From: Candidatus Humimicrobium oleiphilum
Lineage (GTDB): Bacteria; Actinomycetota; Humimicrobiia; Humimicrobiales; Humimicrobiaceae
Length of the DNA: 38,499 nt
Direction: 5' to 3'
Assembly (NCBI GenBank): GCA_002304935.1
Contig: DBPS01000025.1
Location: forward strand, 26,697-65,195
The first letter of the stretch is position 1. Each line of letters starts with the position of its first letter. The notes under the pieces are model-generated. The model had not been told where the DNA came from. It was given only the letters and a program-made list of their open reading frames with translations, and made no database searches. This document shows positions 32,484-38,499 of this stretch, one piece after another. The translations under genes were made by a program, and so were the position numbers.

Positions 32484-33683
32484 TTATAGACCGAGATAAT
32501 TTCTGACATCTTCAACTTTATCCAGTCTTTCCCATGTGAAATCCCTGTCATTTCTTCCGAAATGTCCGTAAGAAGCTGTCTTTCTATATATGGGCCTTAA
32601 AAGATCAAGATTCTTAATGATAGCTGCAGGTCTTAAATCAAATATTTCTCTTACACATTCTTCAATCCTGGATCTGTCTGCTTTTTCAGTATTATAAGTC
32701 TCAATCATTATTGAAACAGGATGAGCAACTCCGATGGCATATGCTATCTGTACCTCTATCTTATCAGCTGCACCTGCTGCAACCAGATTTTTTGCCACAT
32801 GTCTTGCAGCATAAGCTGCTGACCTGTCAACTTTTGAAGGATCTTTTCCTGAGAAAGCTCCTCCGCCATGCCTTGCCATTCCGCCGTATGTGTCAACTAT
32901 TATCTTTCTGCCGGTTAATCCAGAGTCTCCCATGGGACCACCTATTACAAATGAACCCGTAGGATTAACGAATATCTTATAATCATCCAGATATTCTTCA
33001 GGTATAATAGGTTTGATTACAAACTCTTTCATATCCGGAGCAATCTGACTCTCAATATCTATTTCAGGTTTATGCTGGGTAGATACTACAATGGTATCTA
33101 CTTTCACTGGTTTCCATGCATCATATTTAATTGTTACCTGTGTTTTTCCATCAGGACGAAGATAAGGTATCATGCCTGACTTCCTTACTTCAGCAAGACG
33201 GTGTGCGAGTTTGTGTGCAAGCTGTATGGGAAGAGGCATGTACTCCGGTGTTTCATTACATGCGAATCCAAACATCATTCCCTGATCTCCTGCGCCCTGA
33301 AGATCAAGCTCATCATTATATCCGTTACCTATTTTTGCTTCAAAAGCTTTGGAGACACCCATATTTATATCGCTGGACTGTTTGCCAACCGTAACGACAA
33401 CACCACATGTATCGGCGTCAAAACCATACTTTGCCCTGGTATAGCCTATGTCTCTTACAACATTTCTTACAATATCCGGTATTTCAACATAAGTTTCAGT
33501 AGTTATTTCCCCGGCAACTACAATCAGGCCTGTCTTTACAAGAGTTTCCACGGCAACTCTTGCTTTTTTATCATCACTTATGATGGCATCAAGGATAGCA
33601 TCACTTATCTGGTCGCACATTTTATCAGGGTGACCTTCAGTTACCGATTCAGAAGTAAACAGATAATTTCCGCCTTTAGACAT
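32484..33683 (-). CDS. metK: S-adenosylmethionine synthetase
   Basis: Makes SAM from methionine and ATP. Signatures: TEGHPDKMCDQISDAILD (methionine/ATP-binding), GAGDQGMMFGFA, and GGGAFSGKDPSKVDRSAAY (phosphate-binding loop). 399 residues is normal. ATG 33683 has GGGAGG upstream. The 65-bp leader is too short for a SAM riboswitch, so control is different here. It supplies SAM for TrmD, RsmB and RsmD of this window. Confidence 0.98.
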   Translation of the reverse strand: MSKGGNYLFTSESVTEGHPDKMCDQISDAILDAIISDDKKARVAVETLVKTGLIVVAGEITTETYVEIPDIVRNVVRDIGYTRAKYGFDADTCGVVVTVGKQSSDINMGVSKAFEAKIGNGYNDELDLQGAGDQGMMFGFACNETPEYMPLPIQLAHKLAHRLAEVRKSGMIPYLRPDGKTQVTIKYDAWKPVKVDTIVVSTQHKPEIDIESQIAPDMKEFVIKPIIPEEYLDDYKIFVNPTGSFVIGGPMGDSGLTGRKIIVDTYGGMARHGGGAFSGKDPSKVDRSAAYAARHVAKNLVAAGAADKIEVQIAYAIGVAHPVSIMIETYNTEKADRSRIEECVREIFDLRPAAIIKNLDLLRPIYRKTASYGHFGRNDRDFTWERLDKVEDVRNYLGL

Positions 33684-33715
33684 TAATTCCTCCCGTTAAA
33701 AACAATAAAATAATT

Positions 33716-33721
33716 ATTATA
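33716..33721 (-). promoter_or_regulatory. Candidate -10 box of a metK promoter
   Basis: A perfect TATAAT lies in the coaBC-metK gap, 33-38 nt upstream of the metK ATG. The -35 region is a T run without a good hexamer. Confidence 0.35.
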
Positions 33722-33748
33722 AGTTATATTTATCTTTCAAAAAAATAC

Positions 33749-34966
33749 TTACTTCAGAATATGATCAATGATTTCTCTGGCAATCAATCTTTTTTTTGCC
33801 TTTGGTACTTTTCTGATTTTACCATCTTTATCTATAATGGTAATTTCATTATAATCACTTTCAAAACCTATATCATTTCTCGATATATCATTAAGAACAA
33901 TAAAATCTATGTTTCTTTTATTAATTTTTTCAATAGCATTTGCTATGTTTTGTGAGCTTTCAGCAGCAAATCCTACAATAATCTGATCTTTTTTCTTTTT
34001 TTCTGAAATAATTTCAAGAATATTATCATTTTCCCTGAATTTGAGATTTTCAAAAAGCTCATCCTTCTTTTTTAATTTGTATTCAAACTTTTTTTGTGGT
34101 ACTACATCAGAAACTGCAGCAGTCATTATAATAATATCTGCATCATTAAAATATTTCAGCACCATATCTTTCATTTCGGCAGTATTATTGACTAATATGG
34201 TTTTGCCTTTAAAAATTTTACCTGAATTCCTTGCCGTGGTTATAAGAATGACTTCTTCTGCCCCCCTGAACACTGCTTCCATGCTGATTTCATATCCCAT
34301 TTTCCCGCTTGAATAATTTGATATATATCTGACAGAATCTATATTTTCCCTCGTACCTCCTGCAGTCACCAGTACCTTTTTCCCTTTCAGGTCATTGTTT
34401 AAAACAACTAGGTTTTCCATATCTTCAATTATGATATCTTCTTCCTGCATCCTTCCTGTACCTTCAGTTCCACAGGCAAGTTTTCCTTTTCCCGGACCGG
34501 AAAAAAAATATCTTCCATATTGTTCCAGCTTTTTAATGTTGTTCTGAATGATAGGATTTATCCACATATTTTCATTCATTGCAGGAGCAATAAGAACAGG
34601 GCAAGATGATGATACGACTGATGTCGTTAAAAAGTTATCGCATATCCCATTGGCTATTTTAGAGATAGTATTGGCAGTTGCCGGTGCAATAAGTATAATA
34701 TCGCAGCTTTGAGGAAGGCTTACATGATACACTTTCTCATGATTGTCAAACATATCTGTTACTGTCCTGTGTCCGCTAAGAGCACTTAGGGTAACAGGAT
34801 TTATAAACTTTTCCGCATTAGGTGTCAGAACACAGAAAACATCTGATCCTTTTTTTTTAAGCCTGGAACATATGCCGGCTGTTTTATATGCTGCTATTCC
34901 CCCGGTAATTCCAAGAAGGATCTTTTTACCTGAAAGAGGATCAACAGCCTTTTTATTTGATTCCAT
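33749..34966 (-). CDS. coaBC: Bifunctional phosphopantothenoylcysteine decarboxylase/synthetase
   Basis: Second and third steps of CoA synthesis. CoaC part (about 1-190): flavoprotein start LLGITGGIAAYKTAGICSRL and catalytic PAMNENMW. CoaB part (about 195-405): KVLVTAGGTRENIDSVRYIS, YSSGKMGYEI, and IIMTAAVSD. 405 residues, both domains complete. ATG at 34966 overlaps the end of rpoZ by 14 nt. The order rpoZ-coaBC-metK-priA is common. Confidence 0.97.
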   Translation of the reverse strand: MESNKKAVDPLSGKKILLGITGGIAAYKTAGICSRLKKKGSDVFCVLTPNAEKFINPVTLSALSGHRTVTDMFDNHEKVYHVSLPQSCDIILIAPATANTISKIANGICDNFLTTSVVSSSCPVLIAPAMNENMWINPIIQNNIKKLEQYGRYFFSGPGKGKLACGTEGTGRMQEEDIIIEDMENLVVLNNDLKGKKVLVTAGGTRENIDSVRYISNYSSGKMGYEISMEAVFRGAEEVILITTARNSGKIFKGKTILVNNTAEMKDMVLKYFNDADIIIMTAAVSDVVPQKKFEYKLKKKDELFENLKFRENDNILEIISEKKKKDQIIVGFAAESSQNIANAIEKINKRNIDFIVLNDISRNDIGFESDYNEITIIDKDGKIRKVPKAKKRLIAREIIDHILK

Positions 34967-35195
34967 CTTTTACTCTTATATAACCTATTTTCTTATCTTT
35001 TACCTCATTAAATGATATTTCAAGCGGATCAGCTACTTCAGTTTCAAAAAGAGGCCCTATTATATTAGTTCTTTCCATATTTCTTTTAGCATGAAAATAA
35101 TCAGCAAGCTCTCTTGATCTTTTAGCTATTATTATACAAAGCGTGTATTTGCTATCAACTGACTCCAGTAATGAATCAACATTCGGTATGCCCAT
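34953..35195 (-). CDS. rpoZ: RNA polymerase omega subunit
   Basis: Small assembly subunit of RNA polymerase. The pattern NVDSLLESVDSKYTLCIIIAKR(SREL), a tyrosine/isoleucine-rich helix with Ala-Lys-Arg-Ser-Arg-Glu-Leu, and the later NPLEIS-like DPLEISFNEV are the family marks. 80 residues. ATG 35195, Shine-Dalgarno GGGAG. It overlaps gmk upstream by 20 nt and coaBC downstream by 14 nt, so all three are translationally coupled. Confidence 0.93.
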   Translation of the reverse strand: MGIPNVDSLLESVDSKYTLCIIIAKRSRELADYFHAKRNMERTNIIGPLFETEVADPLEISFNEVKDKKIGYIRVKDGIK

Positions 35196-35772
35196 TAAAC
35201 TCTCCCTTTACTTTTGAAATTAAGACATATTTCAAATTTTTTAAAGCTTCATTATAATTATTATTGACTATTATGCAATCATAATGTTTCTCATACATCA
35301 ATTCTTCTTTAGCTTTTTTCAATCTTTCTCCTATTTTTTTAATATTTTCCGTCTGCCTCCCCCTTAATCTTTTTTCAAGCTGAAAAAGATCAGAAATCGT
35401 TATAAAAATCAGATAGGCATCCTTCATGATTTTTTTAACCTGCATTGCTCCGTTAACATCAATGACAAGTATCATATTTATGCCTCTTTCAATATTTTCA
35501 CTGACAGTTTTTTTCAAAGTCCCGTAATAATTGCCGCAATAGGCCGCCCACTCTATCAGTTCATCATTTTCTATCAGCCCTTTAAATTCTTCTATACTTA
35601 TAAAGTAATAATGTTCGCCATCAATTTCTCCTGCTCTTCTCGCTCTTGTAGTGACAGATACTGATTTTTTAAAATTCTCCAATTCTCTTAGTACATCTTT
35701 TATCAGTGAGCTTTTACCTGCACCTGAAGGTCCGGAAACAACAAAGAGCTTTCCTTTTTTATTATTTTTCAT
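35176..35772 (-). CDS. gmk: Guanylate kinase
   Basis: Phosphorylates GMP to GDP. P loop VVSGPSGAGKSSLIKDVL near residues 10-27, then SVTTRARRAGEIDGEHYYFIS (GMP binding) and LVIDVNGAMQVK. I start it at ATG 35772 (198 residues), as the family begins about ten residues before the P loop; the frame stays open to 35889, but the added segment is hydrophobic, falls in the mihF-gmk gap, and looks non-coding. No strong Shine-Dalgarno. mihF-gmk-rpoZ is the actinobacterial order. Confidence 0.95.
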   Translation of the reverse strand: MKNNKKGKLFVVSGPSGAGKSSLIKDVLRELENFKKSVSVTTRARRAGEIDGEHYYFISIEEFKGLIENDELIEWAAYCGNYYGTLKKTVSENIERGINMILVIDVNGAMQVKKIMKDAYLIFITISDLFQLEKRLRGRQTENIKKIGERLKKAKEELMYEKHYDCIIVNNNYNEALKNLKYVLISKVKGEFNGHTEC

Positions 35773-35827
35773 AGTGTTTATAAAAATATACAGGTATAGG
35801 TTATTATAATAAATAAAACAAGCATAA

Positions 35828-36160
35828 TTAAGTATCAGAATACAGCTTGTGAAAATAATCCAGGAGCCGGGATTTCTGTTTATGGCCAAGTCCTTTGAAT
35901 TTCTTTCTCGGACTTATCTTTAACTCCCCTAAAACCTTACTGACCCTTATGTCTCCAAACCCTGGAAGCGCTCTAATCAAATCCTGTATTCTCATTTCCA
36001 TTGCTATCATAAAATATTTATTATTTTCTTCAAGCAGTTCTTTTAAAAGAATACTGCATGATTTTAATCCTTTTTTTATTTCAGATCTTTTTTTTCTGAT
36101 TTCTCTGGCACTTTCAAGTGCAGATTTTTTTTCTTCATCTGTTAAGAAAGGTACAGGCAT
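35828..36160 (-). CDS. mihF: Integration host factor, actinobacterial type (MihF)
   Basis: Nucleoid-associated DNA-binding protein, unrelated to the enterobacterial IHF. The pattern PFLTDEEKKSALESAREIRKK, IQDLIRALPGFGDIRVSKVL and ISPRKKFKGLGHKQKSRLL matches the N-terminal helix and H2TH-like DNA-binding core known for mycobacterial mIHF. 110 residues is typical. ATG 36160 follows AGAGGG. It sits between pyrE and gmk; the pyrF-mihF-gmk-rpoZ order is characteristic of Actinomycetota, so this gene gives the best taxonomic clue in the window. Confidence 0.93.
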   Translation of the reverse strand: MPVPFLTDEEKKSALESAREIRKKRSEIKKGLKSCSILLKELLEENNKYFMIAMEMRIQDLIRALPGFGDIRVSKVLGELKISPRKKFKGLGHKQKSRLLDYFHKLYSDT

Positions 36161-36186
36161 ATGCCCTCTTTAATATTCTATAAGAC

Positions 36187-36792
36187 TTAGTTATTTTTTT
36201 TACTGCCTGGATAATTCAACTCGATATTATTTTTGCATAACGGACAATCAGAAGGATCATATTTTTCTATATCGAATTTAATCAGATAATAATAAGGTAT
36301 TTCCCCAAAATTTATGTTTTCTGACCTGTTCACAATTGACACAATTGCTTTAATGTTGGCTTGCCTCTCTTTACATATATCTATTATTTCTTTTACAGAA
36401 CCGCCTGTAGTAATAACATCTTCAGCAATTATGATATTTTCTCCTCTTTTTATCTCAAAGCCTCTTCTTAATTCCATTTTATCCGTCTTTCTCTCAGCAA
36501 AAATCATTTTTTTACCCATAACATATGCAGCCATATAGCCAAATAATATGCCGCCTATTGCCGGTGATATTATTGTCTGGGTACAGTCCGAAATTTCCTT
36601 TCCAACAATTAAAGGTATTTCCCTGGCTACTTCATAGGTTTTTTCAGGATACTGAAGAAGTTTTGCACATTGAAGATAATGCTGGCTGTGAAAACCTGAG
36701 GTCAGTTTAAAATGACCTTCCATGACAGCCCCTGTTTCCTTTAATATGGTTAAAAGATCAGATTTTGTATTTTGCTCAACTACTTTAATCAT
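36187..36792 (-). CDS. pyrE: Orotate phosphoribosyltransferase
   Basis: Fifth step of UMP synthesis (orotate plus PRPP to OMP). The PRPP-binding motif IIIAEDVITTGGSVKEII and the FAERKTDKMELRRGF region show the type I PRTase fold. The C-terminus CPLCKNNIELNYPGS is the ending of the Thermus/archaeal-like PyrE group, not of the E. coli type. 201 residues. ATG at 36792 is 2 nt after the pyrF stop and uses GGAGA within its end, so the pair is coupled. Confidence 0.95.
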   Translation of the reverse strand: MIKVVEQNTKSDLLTILKETGAVMEGHFKLTSGFHSQHYLQCAKLLQYPEKTYEVAREIPLIVGKEISDCTQTIISPAIGGILFGYMAAYVMGKKMIFAERKTDKMELRRGFEIKRGENIIIAEDVITTGGSVKEIIDICKERQANIKAIVSIVNRSENINFGEIPYYYLIKFDIEKYDPSDCPLCKNNIELNYPGSKKNN

Positions 36793-36794
36793 TT

Positions 36795-37556
36795 CTATCT
36801 TCTCTCCATTCTTTTCAGATAATTTTTTACTGTTCCGTTTTTATCGCTGCTTTTAATTATCGGCCTGCCGACTATTATGAAATCGGCTCCGTCTTCTATT
36901 GCTTTTTCAGGTGTGTTGTATCTTTTCTGATCTCCGGTATCATCTTCAGGAAGCCTTATACCGGGCGTAGCAATAAGAAAATCGTTTCCAAAAGATTCTC
37001 TTAACACGGATACTTCATTGGGAGAACATATTATACCATCAATTTTACTATCTATTGCAGTCCGGGCAAGGTTTTTTACCACGCTTGTGTAACCTGCTGA
37101 AAACCCGAATGAATTCAGATCTGCATCATCAAGACTTGTAAGAACGGTAACACCAAAAAGCAAGGGAGACAACTGATTATTTTTTTCTGCAGTCCGGACA
37201 AGTTCTTCTTTTGCCCTGAGCAGCATTCCTGAACCTCCGAAAGTGTGTATGGTTATCATATTTACTCCAAGCTTTGAAATCCCTCTTAGCGCACCGGCAA
37301 TTGTATTTGGTATATCCATCAGTTTGGCATCAAGCAGCACTTTATAACCGCATCCGGTAACCGTGCTTATTATATCTGTTCCTTCATTGTATATGAGCTC
37401 CAGGCCTATTTTAATTGTAGATATTTCATTTTCAAGCTCTTTTAATACTGAAAGTACATCATTTTTTGTAGGTACATCCATACTGAGAATAAGCCTGTCC
37501 CTGGTTTTCAAGTTTTTCCTTATATCTGCCGCACTTACAGAATTATAATTTTCCAA
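36795..37556 (-). CDS. pyrF: Orotidine 5'-phosphate decarboxylase
   Basis: Last step to UMP. The catalytic motif DAKLMDIPNT (Asp-Lys-Asp triad; common form DxKxxDIPNT) is in LLDAKLMDIPNTIAGA; the phosphate-binding end has FIIVGRPIIKS. An approximately 20-residue N-terminal extension precedes the barrel's RLILSMDVP. 253 residues. Start TTG 37556, with AGGG 7 nt upstream, overlapping the pyrD region by spacing of 1 nt. Between pyrD and pyrE it completes a compact pyrD-F-E operon. Confidence 0.96.
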   Translation of the reverse strand: MENYNSVSAADIRKNLKTRDRLILSMDVPTKNDVLSVLKELENEISTIKIGLELIYNEGTDIISTVTGCGYKVLLDAKLMDIPNTIAGALRGISKLGVNMITIHTFGGSGMLLRAKEELVRTAEKNNQLSPLLFGVTVLTSLDDADLNSFGFSAGYTSVVKNLARTAIDSKIDGIICSPNEVSVLRESFGNDFLIATPGIRLPEDDTGDQKRYNTPEKAIEDGADFIIVGRPIIKSSDKNGTVKNYLKRMERR

Positions 37557-37557
37557 T

Positions 37558-38493
37558 TCACTGCCCTGCTTTCAATTTACCGGTTAAATCACTTATATTG
37601 TTTAAATTTTTTCTGGAAATAAAATCAATTAATCCATTTATAACATTTACTGCAGCATCATATTCAACAAAATTTACAGTACCAAGGCCGACAGCGCTGG
37701 CGCCTGCCAGCATGAATTCAACCGCATCCTGCCAGCCAGATATCCCACCCATACCAATAATAGGCAGAATATTTGCTTTATAAAGAGAATATATTTTGGC
37801 AAGTGCAACAGGTTTTATGGCAGGCCCTGAGAGCCCTCCTATTATATTTCCCAGCCTGGGTTTAAAAGTATTGATATCGATAGCCATCCCGATAAGAGTA
37901 TTGACAAGGGAAACACAGGTCGCTCCTCCGCTTTTTGCGCGTTTTGCCATCTCAGCAAGATTATCATTATTCGGACTTAGTTTTACTACAACAGGTATGT
38001 TCAAGGTTTTTCTGACAACTGAAGTGACCTCTTCAACAGAATCCGGGACTGAGCCAAGAGTTATGCCGCCTTTTTTTATATTAGGGCAGGATAAATTTAA
38101 CTCAACTGCTATCAGTTCGTGTTCAATTTTTATTATTTTTGAAGCAATCTCGGCAAATTCTGAGCTGCTTACACCCAGAATGCTTAAAATTGTATTGATT
38201 TTCAATTTTTTAACCAGCGGAAGCTGTTCCTTTATGAAATAATCTATCCCTTCATTCTGCAGTCCTATGGAGTTTAAAAGGCCTGATGAAGTTTCACAAA
38301 GACGGGGAGGTTTGTTGCCTTCCATAGGTTTTAGAGAAAAACTCTTTGTAGTGACAGCTCCGATGATCTGCGTCTCATAGATTTCATTATACTCTATTCC
38401 GCTTGCAAAAGTACCTGAGCACATGATCACAGGATTTTTTAAAGATATGTCTCCTATCCTTACAGCAAGTCTAGGGTCATTAAAATTATTCAA
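37558..38493 (-). CDS. pyrD: Dihydroorotate dehydrogenase, class 1 (catalytic subunit)
   Basis: Oxidises dihydroorotate to orotate. FMN-barrel motifs: KNPVIMCSGTFASG, LNLSCPNI (with the catalytic Cys of class 1), KLSPNNDNLAEMA, GLSGPAIKPVAL, and PIIGMGGISGWQDAVEFMLAGA. 311 residues, the class 1B size, which would need a PyrK partner probably upstream of the window. The only usable start is TTG 38493, since a TAA lies at 38497-38499; its Shine-Dalgarno falls mostly outside the window. Stop is TGA. First gene of pyrD-F-E here. Confidence 0.95.
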   Translation of the reverse strand: MNNFNDPRLAVRIGDISLKNPVIMCSGTFASGIEYNEIYETQIIGAVTTKSFSLKPMEGNKPPRLCETSSGLLNSIGLQNEGIDYFIKEQLPLVKKLKINTILSILGVSSSEFAEIASKIIKIEHELIAVELNLSCPNIKKGGITLGSVPDSVEEVTSVVRKTLNIPVVVKLSPNNDNLAEMAKRAKSGGATCVSLVNTLIGMAIDINTFKPRLGNIIGGLSGPAIKPVALAKIYSLYKANILPIIGMGGISGWQDAVEFMLAGASAVGLGTVNFVEYDAAVNVINGLIDFISRKNLNNISDLTGKLKAGQ

Positions 38494-38499
38494 AAATTA

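Noticed and set aside
33684..33748. SAM riboswitch before metK
   Set aside because: The gap is 65 bp, AT-rich, with no kink-turn or multi-stem pattern; only a -10 box and Shine-Dalgarno are seen.
35773..35889. Longer gmk with a hydrophobic N-terminal segment
   Set aside because: The extra 39 codons include the end of mihF and an AT-rich gap, encode no family feature, and the guanylate kinase fold starts just after the ATG at 35772.
1..38499. Defence island, prophage, CRISPR array or transposon
   Set aside because: No transposase, integrase cluster, direct-repeat array or defence gene is seen. The Xer-type recombinase sits in a normal chromosomal place among core genes.

Overview
The window is a densely packed bacterial chromosome segment, roughly one-third GC. 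It holds 43 protein genes, 42 on the minus strand and one (rpmB) on the plus strand. No stretch over about 160 bases lacks a gene, and I see no RNA gene, insertion sequence, prophage or CRISPR array. A clear actinobacterial-type integration host factor (mihF), a DivIVA/SepIVA-like protein before rpmF, and the smc-ftsY-ffh-rpsP-khpA-rimM-trmD-rplS order point to a deep-branching, AT-rich, probably uncultured lineage allied to Actinomycetota. That placement is inference. The standard code applies: ftsY and pyrD end in TGA, and TGG is used for tryptophan.

Read in the direction of transcription (high to low coordinates), the first block is pyrD-pyrF-pyrE (UMP synthesis), mihF, gmk, rpoZ, coaBC, metK, priA, def, fmt, rsmB and a YfcE/MJ0936-type phosphoesterase. 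These cover nucleotide supply, CoA and SAM synthesis, replication restart, formyl-methionine handling and rRNA methylation. Next is a small junction with rpmB alone on the plus strand, an SGNH hydrolase, and an intergenic region rich in palindromes. fakA-rsmD-coaD follows and closes with a clear intrinsic terminator.

The middle block runs: DivIVA-like protein, rpmF, ADP-forming acetate-CoA ligase, a P-loop/DRTGG phosphotransacetylase-like protein, plsX, acpP, rnc, smc, ftsY, ffh. It joins lipid precursor synthesis, RNA processing, chromosome organisation and protein targeting. A strong promoter then starts rpsP-khpA-rimM-trmD-rplS-lepB-rnhB-yraN. comM has its own apparently leaderless promoter and leads into dprA, an unrecognised 138-residue gene and a XerC-like recombinase. 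The last block is rpsB-tsf-pyrH-frr-uppS, with a promoter and a leader hairpin before rpsB; uppS is cut by the window edge.

The most unusual features are these. (1) The SMC protein has only 768 residues: both ATPase half-heads are intact, but no hinge is recognisable and the arms are short. (2) uppS and rsmD can be read with their full conserved N-termini only if translation starts at AUA; both AUA codons are followed by AGA and lie exactly 7 nt after a GGTG Shine-Dalgarno core. (3) An acetate-CoA ligase plus DRTGG pair sits inside the ribosomal/lipid cluster. (4) TTG start codons are frequent and usually backed by strong Shine-Dalgarno sequences. The rest is ordinary core-genome content.
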